Of a stretch of DNA of 40,470 bases, positions 17,375 to 25,689 are shown piece after piece. The position numbers and the translations under genes are program-made. Each line of letters begins with the position of its first letter. Positions within the stretch are counted from its first letter, which is position 1. The stretch comes from Helicobacter sp. (lineage in GTDB: Bacteria > Campylobacterota > Campylobacteria > Campylobacterales > Helicobacteraceae), in NCBI GenBank assembly GCA_022511145.1, contig JAFLSC010000018.1, forward strand, positions 1-40,470, in the 5' to 3' direction. The notes below the pieces were generated by a model, which worked only from the letters and a program-made list of their open reading frames with translations, did no database searches and was not told where the DNA came from.

Positions 17375-17450
17375 TGGTGGCTTGAGGCGGAATCGAACCA
17401 CCGACACGGAGATTTTCAGTCTCCTGCTCTACCGACTGAGCTATCAAGCC
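17375..17450 (-). tRNA. tRNA-Phe (anticodon GAA)
   Basis: The reverse complement begins GGCTTGATAGCTCAGTCGG and contains the anticodon stem GGAGA/TCTCC around CTGAAAA (anticodon GAA) and the T-loop GGTTCGATTCC. It ends TCAAGCC-A-CCA with the CCA encoded. All four arms pair well over 76 bases. Confidence 0.97.
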
Positions 17451-17510
17451 AAGCTTAAATCTTGGATAATAAAAAAGAGCAATTTTAACCCAAAGTAATT
17501 TAATATATTC

Positions 17511-18362
17511 TTAAGGCTTAGGTTTTTGTAAAAATAATACTTTTGAGCCTTCCTCATTTTCGAAATAATGCAAATTTTTATAGTTATAAAAAAGAGCGAT
17601 TTTTAAAAATTCTGAGACATCTTCAATCTTATGGGTTTCAATATAAAAAATCCCGCCCAAATCTAGCTTTTTATGTAGGAATTGAAAATCTCTTTTGCAA
17701 CGCGACACCCATTGAGTTTCATCTTGTGGGATTGCATCAAGGAGATCTTCTTTTGTAATAGCAAAAAACCACATTTTCAAAAAGTTTTTAGCCGCATATT
17801 CTTCAATATTAATCTGATAAGGGGAATAATAGATAATGGGTACTTTTTTATCTTTGAATTGTGTCTCAAAAGCGTCTTTATCGCTAAAATTAGGCTTATA
17901 AGAGTGCTGAATAAGGATTTTCATCGGGTCAGCCTCTTGAAAGATTGTTTTGTAATTTTTGTAAATGGAGTCCTTAATATCCACATACTCAATCAATTCC
18001 GCTTTGGGATTAGGTGGCTTTAGAGAATCTGCACACAAACGGCGTATCCAAGGATTTATAGCATCTTGAGGAGCATCTTCAAGAAAAAGTCGGATTGCCA
18101 TTATTTCGTTATAAGTTTGTTCATTAAAGAATTTTTGGACACCGCAATCAGGGAATTTCGCAATGGTTTTGAGAGATTGGAGACGATTTCTTAGTCCCAT
18201 AAGACTAGGGTAGCAAAATTCTGATTCAAACATCGGCTTAACAAGGGGATTAGAATCAAAAATATAGCAAATTCGCTCACTTGCCGCAGCTTCAGCCACA
18301 AATGCACTTTGCGGGAAATAAGGAAATAAAATAAAATCGTTTGGTTTAGAGTAATTACTCAC
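17511..18362 (-). CDS. DNA-methyltransferase-like protein with altered catalytic motifs
   Basis: The 283-residue frame aligns by eye with amino-methyltransferases of the SPPY type. NYSKPNDFILFPYFPQSA (3-20) sits where xYxKPGDxVLDPFxGSGT (motif I) is expected, YIFDSNPL (33-40) matches the GIDxNPL motif, and KFFNEQTYNEIMAIRLFL (77-94) and WIRRLC match a conserved helical segment. YYSPYQINIEEYAAKNFLKMWF sits where SPPYxNxxDY is expected (YSPY at 179-182). Thus both the SAM loop and the catalytic SPPY motif differ from consensus, suggesting loss of activity or a new role. The only standard start in frame is GTG at 18362, which has no ribosome-binding site. The frame stays open for 29 more codons upstream, to an ATA at 18444-18446 that has AAGGGG six bases before it. 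The family call is inference. Confidence 0.6.
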   Translation of the reverse strand: MSNYSKPNDFILFPYFPQSAFVAEAAASERICYIFDSNPLVKPMFESEFCYPSLMGLRNRLQSLKTIAKFPDCGVQKFFNEQTYNEIMAIRLFLEDAPQDAINPWIRRLCADSLKPPNPKAELIEYVDIKDSIYKNYKTIFQEADPMKILIQHSYKPNFSDKDAFETQFKDKKVPIIYYSPYQINIEEYAAKNFLKMWFFAITKEDLLDAIPQDETQWVSRCKRDFQFLHKKLDLGGIFYIETHKIEDVSEFLKIALFYNYKNLHYFENEEGSKVLFLQKPKP

Positions 18363-18570
18363 TGCGTGTTCAGGCAGTTTTAAAAAATCATTATTGCTAA
18401 TTTTCTTTAAATCCTGTAAATCTTGTAATCCTTTTGACTCTTCTATTACTTACCCCTTGAAATAAAACCTTAAAACAAAAAATGTATTTTAGCATAAAAA
18501 ATATTTTTTTATTTCTTTTTTAAGGGGAATGGTCGCATAATTCCTCACTATTTTTACAAAAGGGCTTATA

Positions 18571-19416
18571 ATGCAAGTTTTTAAACAAGTTTTGGCATTA
18601 AAAAATTTTGTTTCGTCTTTTAAGGAGCAAAATCCTAAGGGTATCGTTGGGTTAGTCCCCACAATGGGAGCATTGCATCAAGGGCATTTGTCTTTGATTG
18701 AGGCTTCTAAGGCACAATGTGATTGCACGATTGTTTCTATTTTTGTCAATCCCACACAATTTGGAGCGAATGAGGATTTTCAAAAATACCCTCGTCAAGA
18801 AGAGGCGGATTTGAATATCTGCCAAAGGGCAGGGGTAAATGCTGTTTTTATGCCAACTTGTGAGGAGATTTATCCTTTTAGCCCTGATTGGCAGGTAACT
18901 TTTAATGCTCCTAAAGCAATGGTTGAGGTTTTAGAAGGAAAGGTTCGTCCGGGGCATTTTAATGGTGTTTTACAAATTGTTAGCAAACTCTTTTTTCTTA
19001 CACGAGCTAATAAGGCATTTTTTGGGCAAAAAGACGCTCAACAGCTTTTGATTATTCAAAAAATGGTAGAGGATTTATTTCTGCCTATTGAGATTGTTTC
19101 TTGTCCGATTGTAAGGAGCATAGAGGGATTAGCCTTAAGTTCAAGAAATGCGTATCTTTCTAGCGAGGGTAAAAAGCAAGCCCTTAAAATCTCACAATCG
19201 CTTAATGTCGCCATTCAAGCCATAATGCAAGGAAATCTCCAATCTGAATCTATCAAAGCCTTAGCTTTGGAGGTTTTAGCGGATTTGGAAGTAGAATATT
19301 TTGTGATTGTCAATCGCAATTTGCAAGAGATTCCACAAATTCAAAAAGGCTCAAGTTTGATTTTAGTGGTTGTGCGAGTCGAAGGAGTGCGGTTGCTCGA
19401 TAATATGTGGATTTAA
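18571..19416 (+). CDS. panC: Pantothenate synthetase PanC
   Basis: PanC joins pantoate and beta-alanine, using ATP, to make pantothenate for coenzyme A. The HIGH-like motif is visible as PTMGALHQGHLSLI (residues 30-43). The loop VNPTQFG, the KVRPGHFNGV segment and the KMSKS-like region ending LSSRNAYLS are all present. At 281 residues its length is normal. ATG 18571 follows AAAGGGCTTATA. It appears monocistronic; a long repeat-filled gap follows. Confidence 0.97.
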   Translation: MQVFKQVLALKNFVSSFKEQNPKGIVGLVPTMGALHQGHLSLIEASKAQCDCTIVSIFVNPTQFGANEDFQKYPRQEEADLNICQRAGVNAVFMPTCEEIYPFSPDWQVTFNAPKAMVEVLEGKVRPGHFNGVLQIVSKLFFLTRANKAFFGQKDAQQLLIIQKMVEDLFLPIEIVSCPIVRSIEGLALSSRNAYLSSEGKKQALKISQSLNVAIQAIMQGNLQSESIKALALEVLADLEVEYFVIVNRNLQEIPQIQKGSSLILVVVRVEGVRLLDNMWI

Positions 19417-19790
19417 TGCCATTATGAGAAGCTCAAAGCAATCTGTATTTACTCATCATCATAAAAGTTTGCCATTAAGAAACTAAAGCAATTTTATTTA
19501 TTTCATCAATTGCGAGATTTTACATTAGTAGAATCGTGGTAATCTTGGGTATTGCCATTACAAGAGGCTTTAGCTTTGTGGCAATCTCAAAAGATTTTGT
19601 GTTTTTTTAGATTTAGATTGTTGGATTTTTTAGGTTGCTTCGGCAAAGTTTTGGAATGATGGGTGGGGAATCGCAATGGTAAGAAAATTATAACGATAGA
19701 ATAGGAGTTGCTTTGAATGATGAGAAGGGGAAATTGCAATGGCATAAAAAAGCTAATTTATTATCGTCAAACTTCTAAATAACTTTAAAT
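19417..19790. repeat. Degenerate repeat-filled gap after panC
   Basis: About 370 bases with no gene. Several worn copies of the dispersed palindrome can be seen (AAGCAATCT near 19436, TTGCGAG near 19510, GCCATTACAAGAGG near 19554, CAATCTC near 19583, and further CGCAATGG and TTGCAATGG motifs). At 19738-19771 lies a 34-base sequence that recurs at 24284-24317 with three differences. Confidence 0.6.
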
Positions 19791-19816
19791 AAAGCTAAAA
19801 TTAATATGAAATTTAG

Positions 19817-19822
19817 TAAAAT
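19817..19822 (+). promoter_or_regulatory. Possible -10 element for the rpsB operon
   Basis: TAAAAT in TTAGTAAAATTAAACC would place the transcription start near 19829, giving a leader of about 135 bases before rpsB. The AT-rich context makes this tentative. Confidence 0.3.
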
Positions 19823-19847
19823 TAAACCCTTGATTTTAAAATTCGCA

Positions 19848-19933
19848 CGCGTTAATCCTTGTAAGGTTGCAAGTTTGCACTAAAGCTTAGGTTTATGGGA
19901 ACTAAAGCTTGGCTTAACTTGTTAAGGAACGCG
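19848..19933 (+). promoter_or_regulatory. Structured leader upstream of rpsB, candidate ribosomal-protein autoregulatory RNA
   Basis: CGCGTT (19848-19853) pairs with AACGCG (19928-19933), and CCTT (19857-19860) pairs with AAGG (19924-19927). Inside this closing stem is a hairpin in which AAGCTT (19883-19888) pairs with AAGCTT (19905-19910), and GGTT pairs with AACT (19890-19893 with 19900-19903) around the loop TATGGG. A smaller GCA/TGC hairpin lies at 19869-19878. The layout resembles leaders bound by ribosomal proteins. The identity of the ligand (S2) is inference. Confidence 0.45.
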
Positions 19934-19964
19934 GAGGAAAAACCAAACATTATGAGGAGAAAAT

Positions 19965-20768
19965 ATGGTAACAATGAAAGACCTTTTGGAATGTGGTGTG
20001 CATTTTGGGCATCAAACAAGACGTTGGAATCCCAAAATGAAAAAATTTATTTTTGGTGTAAGAAAAAATATTCACATTATTGATTTGCAAAAAACTTTGC
20101 GGTATTTTCGCTATACCTATAATATCGTGCGTGATGCGGCAGCTGAAGGGAAAGTAATTTTGTTTGTAGGGACAAAAAAACAAGCCAATGAAACACTTAA
20201 ACAATACGCTGAAAGTGTCGGGGCACCTTATGTGAATTATCGTTGGTTAGGGGGAATGCTTACAAACTTTTCTACGATTCGCAAATCCATTCGCAAGCTT
20301 GAAATTATTGAGGAAATGGAATCAAGCGGACAAATTGACCTTTTGACAAAAAAAGAAAAATTGATGATTCAAAGAAAAAAAGACAAACTCACTCAATACC
20401 TCGGCGGTGTGCGTCATCTCAAAAAAGCACCCGATATGATTTTTGTTATTGATGCGGCAAAGGAAAAAATTGCAGTGGCAGAAGCGAGAAGACTTGGAAT
20501 TCCTGTGGTTGCTCCTTTGGATACAAACTGCGACCCTGATATGGTGGATTATCCAATCCCGGGTAATGATGATGCGATTCGCTCTATTCAGCTTTTTTGC
20601 AAAGAAATCACCGAGGCGATTTTAGAGGGGAGAGCAATTGCTAATGGTGAGACTCCTACACAAGCCCAAGAGATTGTCCCCGCAAGTGATGAAGAAAAAA
20701 GAGAAGTTCTTGAAGACGCTCTAAAAGAAGAAGATTTTACCCGAAATCTCTCTCAAGAAAAGGAGTAA
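19965..20768 (+). CDS. rpsB: 30S ribosomal protein S2
   Basis: S2 is a late-assembling protein of the small subunit that recruits S1 in many bacteria. The 267-residue product begins [25 protein letters not shown], the family's N-terminal signature. It contains the coiled-coil insert near 100-150 and [19 protein letters not shown]. The start at ATG 19965 follows GAGGAGAAAAT; an in-frame ATG three codons later is also possible. The tsf gene starts two bases after its stop. The order rpsB-tsf-ABC ATPase-fliR is as in C. jejuni. Confidence 0.98.
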   Translation: MVTMKDLLECGVHFGHQTRRWNPKMKKFIFGVRKNIHIIDLQKTLRYFRYTYNIVRDAAAEGKVILFVGTKKQANETLKQYAESVGAPYVNYRWLGGMLTNFSTIRKSIRKLEIIEEMESSGQIDLLTKKEKLMIQRKKDKLTQYLGGVRHLKKAPDMIFVIDAAKEKIAVAEARRLGIPVVAPLDTNCDPDMVDYPIPGNDDAIRSIQLFCKEITEAILEGRAIANGETPTQAQEIVPASDEEKREVLEDALKEEDFTRNLSQEKE

Positions 20769-20770
20769 AA

Positions 20771-21838
20771 ATGGCAGAAATTAACGCACAGCTTGTAAAA
20801 CAACTCCGAGAAATGACAGATGCTGGAATGATGGATTGCAAAAAAGCTTTGGTGGAAACGCAAGGCGATATTAACAAAGCCGTAGAATATTTGCGTGAAA
20901 AGGGATTGAGTAAAGCTGCTAAAAAAGCCGATAGAATCGCAGCAGAAGGGAGCATTTCTATCCGAGTTTCCGATGATTTTAAAAAGGCAAGTATGGTAGA
21001 AATTAACTCTGAAACTGATTTTGTGGCTAAAAATGAGGGATTTAAAGAGCTTAGTGCAAAAACAATCCAAATGATTCAAGACTCCAACATTTCTACCACA
21101 GAGGAATTGCAAACATTAAGTTTAGAGGGGGCGAATTTTGAAGAATACCTCAAAACACAAATTGCAAAAATCGGAGAAAATATTGTTGTAAGGAGAATCG
21201 CAAAGGTTGCAGCAGAGGGCTGCGGGATTGTTAATGGTTATGTGCATTCTAATGGACGCGTGGGCGTTATTATCGCTTTAAAGTGTCAAAAACAAGAATC
21301 AGCCAAATCCCTTAGTGAGTTAGCAAAAAATCTATGTATGCACGCTGCGGCGATGAAACCCCAAGTGATTTCTTATCATTCCTTTGATTTGGATTTTATC
21401 AAAAGTGAAAAAACCGCTATTGTCGCCGAGCTAGAAAAAGAAAATGAGGAATTAAAAAGGCTAGGAAAACCTTTGCATAAAATCCCACAATACATTAGTG
21501 AAATGGAACTAAGCGATGAAGTTTTAGCCAAACAAGAGGAGTTTTTGAAAAGCGAACTCAAAGCTCAAGGGAAGCCAGAGGCTATTTGGGATAAAATACT
21601 TCCCGGACAAATGGAACGTTTCAAAGCGGATTCTACAATTTTAGACCAACGTCTAACCTTGCTTGGACAATTTTTCGTAATGGACGATAAAAAAACTATT
21701 GCTCAAGTGCTTACTCAAAAAAGTAAAGAGCTTGGTGATTGTATTGAAGTGGTAGAATATATCCGATTTGAGCTTGGCGAGGGAATCCAAAAAGAAACTT
21801 CAAACTTTGCTGATGAAGTGAAAGCACAATTAGGTTAA
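20771..21838 (+). CDS. tsf: Elongation factor Ts
   Basis: EF-Ts regenerates EF-Tu-GTP. The 355-residue protein has the N-terminal UBA-like domain with VKQLREMTDAGMMDCKKAL, and the core TDFVAKN motif (residues 82-88) that contacts EF-Tu. Length is normal for Campylobacterota. ATG 20771 lies two bases after the rpsB stop, with AAAAGGAG in the end of that gene, so both are translated from one message. An ABC ATPase gene follows after ten bases. Confidence 0.98.
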   Translation: MAEINAQLVKQLREMTDAGMMDCKKALVETQGDINKAVEYLREKGLSKAAKKADRIAAEGSISIRVSDDFKKASMVEINSETDFVAKNEGFKELSAKTIQMIQDSNISTTEELQTLSLEGANFEEYLKTQIAKIGENIVVRRIAKVAAEGCGIVNGYVHSNGRVGVIIALKCQKQESAKSLSELAKNLCMHAAAMKPQVISYHSFDLDFIKSEKTAIVAELEKENEELKRLGKPLHKIPQYISEMELSDEVLAKQEEFLKSELKAQGKPEAIWDKILPGQMERFKADSTILDQRLTLLGQFFVMDDKKTIAQVLTQKSKELGDCIEVVEYIRFELGEGIQKETSNFADEVKAQLG

Positions 21839-21848
21839 GGATTGCGAG

Positions 21849-22493
21849 ATGTCATTACTTAAGGCAGAGGGCATCTCTTATCATTATGAAAAACCGCTTT
21901 TTACCAATCTTTCTTTGGAAGCACAAGAGGGTGAGACAATCGCTATAATGGGGGCAAGCGGGAGTGGTAAAAGCACACTTTTGCATATCCTCTCTTCTTT
22001 TTTAAAACCCCAAACCGGGAATGTTTATCTCTATCAAAAAGATATTTATGCCCTCAAACAAGAAGAAATTTTGGAAATTCGGAGAAAAAAAATCGGGATT
22101 ATTTTTCAATCCCATTATTTATTTTTAGGTTTTAGTGCTTTGGAAAATCTCCAAGTTACTTCTTTATTGAGCGGTGAAAAGATTGATAATGAAGTTTTAT
22201 CGCTTTTTGATGTGCTAGAGACATTGCCTAAAAATGTCGGCTCTCTAAGTGGTGGGCAGCAACAAAGACTTTCTATGGCGAGGATTTTGACAAAAAAACC
22301 TAAAATTATTTTTGCTGATGAGCCTACGGGAAATTTAGATAGAGAAACGGCGTTTGCGGTTATGCAGTTGCTTTTTGATTATGTCCAACTTACTTCAGCC
22401 CTTTTAGTGTTTGTAACACACGATTCACTTTTAGCAAACAAGGCTTTAAGGGCTTACAAGCTTGAAGATTGCACACTTAAACCGATAAAATAA
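21849..22493 (+). CDS. ABC transporter ATP-binding protein (LolD/MacB-like subfamily)
   Basis: The 214-residue nucleotide-binding subunit has Walker A GASGSGKST (35-43), Q-loop IIFQSHYLF, signature LSGGQQQR, Walker B IIFADEP, and the H-loop VTHD. The family resembles LolD/FtsE-type ATPases that drive lipoprotein release or similar work, but no permease gene is adjacent. Its place between tsf and fliR matches C. jejuni. ATG 21849 follows AAGGATTGCG. Its stop overlaps the fliR start by one base (TAATG). Confidence 0.9.
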   Translation: MSLLKAEGISYHYEKPLFTNLSLEAQEGETIAIMGASGSGKSTLLHILSSFLKPQTGNVYLYQKDIYALKQEEILEIRRKKIGIIFQSHYLFLGFSALENLQVTSLLSGEKIDNEVLSLFDVLETLPKNVGSLSGGQQQRLSMARILTKKPKIIFADEPTGNLDRETAFAVMQLLFDYVQLTSALLVFVTHDSLLANKALRAYKLEDCTLKPIK

Positions 22494-23260
22494 TGGAACT
22501 CCTCGCCTATCTCACAGAAGGGAATGTCGCCAATTTTTTATTACTGCTTTTGCGATTTGCAGGAATCATCGCCTTTTTTCCCTTTTTTGAAAATCAGCTT
22601 ATTACAATGCAGATTAAAGGGATTTTTGCTTTTTGGCTTACGATACTTTTTATTCCCCTAGTCGAGATTATTCCCCCTGCGGATATGACAATGTTAGGCT
22701 TCATTGTAGCGGGACTTTCAGAGATTCTATTTGGCTTTCTTGCTTCTTTTATCTTGCAGATTGTTTTTGGTATGATTTCTTTTGGGGGCGAGATGATTTC
22801 TTTTGCGATGGGTTTAACCATTGCCAATGCTTTTGACCCCGTTACAGGAGCTCAAAAGCCCATAGTAGGGCAGCTTTTAAGTCTTTTGGCTTTATTATTA
22901 ATGTTGGCTTTAGATTATCATCATTTATTTTTTTATTTTGTAGTCAAGAGTATTGAGGCGGTGCCTTTGGGAAGTTTTATGTTTAGTCAAAATTATATTC
23001 AATATAGTTTTTTAGCTTTTTCTAATTTGTTTTTAGTGGGGCTAACACTTGCTTTTCCTATTATTGCTTTGATTTTGCTTTCTGATATTATTTTTGGAAT
23101 GATTATGAAAGCCCACCCGCAATTCAATCTCCTTGCAATCGGATTTCCTGTAAAAATCTCGGTGGCTTTTGCAGTGCTTATTGTGATTGTTCCTGCTATT
23201 ATGGTTCATTTTAAAAGAGAGTTAGAAGCAGCCCTCCAAGCCCTTAAAATCCTGTTTTAG
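22493..23260 (+). CDS. fliR: Flagellar type III export protein FliR
   Basis: FliR is a core export-gate membrane protein that assembles with FliP and FliQ. The 255-residue product has six predicted hydrophobic helices and the family motifs FAGIIAFFPFFEN near the N terminus and GEMISFAMGLTIANAFDP around residue 98. The ATG shares one base with the stop of the preceding ABC gene, so translation is coupled. No flagellar genes follow. The next gene is convergent. Confidence 0.96.
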   Translation: MELLAYLTEGNVANFLLLLLRFAGIIAFFPFFENQLITMQIKGIFAFWLTILFIPLVEIIPPADMTMLGFIVAGLSEILFGFLASFILQIVFGMISFGGEMISFAMGLTIANAFDPVTGAQKPIVGQLLSLLALLLMLALDYHHLFFYFVVKSIEAVPLGSFMFSQNYIQYSFLAFSNLFLVGLTLAFPIIALILLSDIIFGMIMKAHPQFNLLAIGFPVKISVAFAVLIVIVPAIMVHFKRELEAALQALKILF

Positions 23261-23279
23261 AGGATAAGTCTTAAAGCTT

Positions 23280-23876
23280 TTAGGGTTCCTCGCAGATTTT
23301 CAAGGCATTTTGAGTGAGGAGAATTTTACCTTTTTGGGTTTGAATGCAATCTTGCTTTTTTAACTCTCTTAAAATCCTTGAGAGCGATTCTGGGCTGGTA
23401 TTAAGCTTTTGTGCGATTTGTCGTTGCGAGAGGTTAGCAAGTGCCGATTTATTTTGAATAAGAAAGCGGATTGTTTTTTCTTTGAGACTTTGGGTACTCG
23501 CTGTTAGGAGGGATTCTAGGATTTCAATTTTATGGCAAAGTGAAGCAATAAAAGAGAGGCAAAAATCAGAATTTTTTGTGCAGTATTCTTTAAAAAAAGC
23601 AAGTTCAATTTCTAGGATTTCACATTCCTCTAGGCAGACGGCACTAGCAGGATAGGGAATATTCATAAACGAGGGCATTTCAGCGATAAAATTTACCGCA
23701 CTAATAGTATGGATAGTCTCCTCTTTACCCTCTTGTGTGCTTTTATAAAGTCGCACCTTTCCTTTTAAAACAACAAGTAGTTTTTTGGGAATTTCACCTT
23801 GAAAAAAGAGGAATTCTTTTGAATTGTAGAATCTCTTATAGCCGATGTTATAGAGCATTTTAATATGATTTTGCAT
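23280..23876 (-). CDS. Crp/Fnr-family transcription regulator
   Basis: An N-terminal cyclic-nucleotide-binding-type beta-roll (residues about 10-115, including KGKVRLYKS) is followed by a long dimer helix and a C-terminal helix-turn-helix with LSQRQIAQKLNTSPESLSRI. That segment matches the Crp/Fnr recognition region. The N-terminal cysteines of oxygen-sensing Fnr are absent, so the signal is not obvious. The frame is open up to an ATG at 23915, but that start lies inside a dispersed repeat. ATG 23876, preceded by GGTGGGGGAA, is preferred and gives 198 residues. The gene stands alone and is convergent with fliR. Confidence 0.88.
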   Translation of the reverse strand: MQNHIKMLYNIGYKRFYNSKEFLFFQGEIPKKLLVVLKGKVRLYKSTQEGKEETIHTISAVNFIAEMPSFMNIPYPASAVCLEECEILEIELAFFKEYCTKNSDFCLSFIASLCHKIEILESLLTASTQSLKEKTIRFLIQNKSALANLSQRQIAQKLNTSPESLSRILRELKKQDCIQTQKGKILLTQNALKICEEP

Positions 23877-24326
23877 TTCCCCCACCTTTTTAGCTAATGA
23901 CAAAAGTATCGTCATTGCAAACGAAGTGAAGCAATCTCTCTCTTGCCTCTTTAGACAAGTGTAGCAAAAATTAATTAAAAATAAAATTATAAAACCTCAA
24001 TTTATAATTTAAATTAATTGATTATTAAGTTTTTGGTCTTTTTTGTAGCTTTTTATAATGCATTGAGTAAAATGCCATTAATTCTAAATTGATTTTGCAC
24101 TTCAATATAAACCTATAAATCCTTTCTTTACCTAAGCATTTAAGCCCTTCATTTATCATTGCCTCTCCCTCTCGTCATTGCGAGGGGGGAATCCCCGAAG
24201 CAATCTTAACTTTGACTTCAAAAGAGATTGCCACGAGTTCTTACAAACTCTTGCAATGACAAGGAAAAAAATTGCAATAACAAAATGGCATAAAAAAGCT
24301 AGTTTATTATCACCAAAAGCTTAGTA
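23877..24326. repeat. Repeat-bearing gap between the Crp/Fnr gene and the DUF2972 relic
   Basis: About 450 bases without a gene. A half element (GTCATTGCAAACGAAGTGAA, GCAATCT) lies at 23911-23938. A full palindromic copy lies at 24174-24260 (GTCATTGCGAGG to TTGCAATGAC). A 34-base sequence shared with the panC-rpsB gap lies at 24284-24317 and stops where pseudogene similarity begins. Confidence 0.7.
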
Positions 24327-25294
24327 GTGTATCCTGAAAAAAGTTTAAAATATATGAGTCTTATTCCTGAAAAAGTTCCGTTTTTTTATGTTGCAAGATG
24401 CCCGATTGAAAGATTGCAACACGCAGTCAATCATACTAATGGAGGAGGAACTCGCAAAAATATCTCGCCTTTAATGAAAAAATTTAACCTAAGTTGTGAT
24501 TATACTAAGCTTTTTCCAAAAATAGTGTATGGTGTTGTAGTGCCTCATATTCAAGTGTTAAGCAGTTCTAAAATCCAAGAAAAATACTATTTGATAGCAT
24601 TTTAACTTTAATGCACGAAAAAATTGATTTTATTCATTGTGTGGAATTTAAAAAACTCAAACCTGAATTCGCTTATGAAACTTGGTGTGATTTGGCTCAA
24701 AAATTTGGTTTTAAAATTCCTCAAAACCCTGAAATTTTTGAAAATAAAATCTATAATAATCGTTTAGTTCATTTGCCCGTAGAACTTTATATCCACCCCG
24801 CTGATTTAAAACATCGTTTCATTCAAAGTGGGGATACGCAAAGTCAAAATACTCTTTCACTAAGTATGCAAGGAGGTTTTAGTCTCATCATTACTTTGCC
24901 CCATTAAATGAGGAGCAAAAAACTTTTAAAGAATTAAGTGAGGAATTTTTAATGAAAAGCTTATCATCAGCGATACGCAATTTTGCTTATAATTAAGCAC
25001 CAAGATTATGAAAATCTTAAGAAAATCAAAGTCCTTTATGAAGCCACTAAAGAATACATCAAAGGCTATATAGAGGCTTTAAAAGCTGAAGTTAAGAGAA
25101 ATAAAGCTAATTTGTATAGCGAAGAAGAGCTTTTAGAATATCTTAAAATTGATTCTAATTTAAGAAAAGAAATCAAAGAACTTTGTGATACTGAACTTAC
25201 TTATATCAAAGAAAATCACCCAGATTTTATAGCTTCTTGGAAGTATTATCAGGAGTTTGAGAGAATGTGTGAGGAGGGGGATAAAAAAGTATAG
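24327..25294 (+). pseudogene. DUF2972-family pseudogene, N-terminally truncated and three times frameshifted
   Basis: Four reading frames in order recreate the DUF2972 domain seen in Campylobacter and Helicobacter proteins. They are PFFYVARCPIERLQHAVNH onwards (to 24605), MHEKIDFIHCVEFKKLKPEF (24611-24907), NEEQKTFKELSEEF (about 24904-24988), and the conserved ending HPDFIASWKYYQEFERMCEE (24983-25294). A missing T near 24591 (TACTATTTGATAGC), a missing T near 24904 and an extra A near 24990 account for the shifts. The front is lost: no ATG or ribosome-binding site precedes 24327, where a dispersed repeat abuts. The family's function is not established to my knowledge; members are often strain-variable and near surface-glycan genes. 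Confidence 0.8.
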
Positions 25295-25689
25295 TCAGAT
25301 AAAACAGAACACAAAAGGCTATAAAGATTTTGCGGGAAGCTTGATAGAAAAGGGAAGTTGGAGGTAATTCGTTGTCTTTTACTCTGTTATTGCGAAAAAT
25401 GACAAAGCAATCTCTTGTTACTTCTTTAGAAAAGATTGCCGCGAATGCTACGCATTTGCAATGACATTCTTAATTTATCATCTAAATAACAAGACAAAGC
25501 AGAGATTACCGCAAGACTAATGCCTATCGCAATGACAAGAGGTGTTTTATAATAGAGGGGATTTTAAATAAAGAAATATCACAACAATAAAGAATGTTTT
25601 GTGATGATAAAGAGAGTATCACAAGGGTAAATAAACCTCCCACAAAGAAAACATTGCCACAAAAAGAAAATCTTACAATAACAAGGGAT
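25295..25689. repeat. Repeat-bearing gap between the DUF2972 relic and priA
   Basis: About 395 bases without a gene. A palindromic copy runs 25385-25465 (GTTATTGCGA to TTGCAATGAC). A partial copy lies at 25503-25537 (AGATTACCGC to TCGCAATGAC). The rest is AT-rich. Confidence 0.7.

Noticed and set aside
14829..17450. Integrated genetic element between tRNA-Glu and tRNA-Phe
   Set aside because: No integrase, no duplicated tRNA 3' end and no phage or conjugation genes are visible; the broken genes alone do not prove integration.
23877..23915. Upstream start (23915) for the Crp/Fnr regulator
   Set aside because: The extra 13 codons begin inside a dispersed repeat and lack a ribosome-binding sequence; ATG 23876 has GGTGGGGGAA just before it.
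24182..24187. G-run in the repeat at 24182 as a phase-variation tract
   Set aside because: It is only six G long, lies in a palindromic repeat (GGGGGGAATCCCC) and is not near an intact gene start.
11081..25537. Repeated CATTGCGA/AAGCAATCT units as a CRISPR array
   Set aside because: Copies are kilobases apart, imperfect and palindromic, without regular spacers or cas genes.
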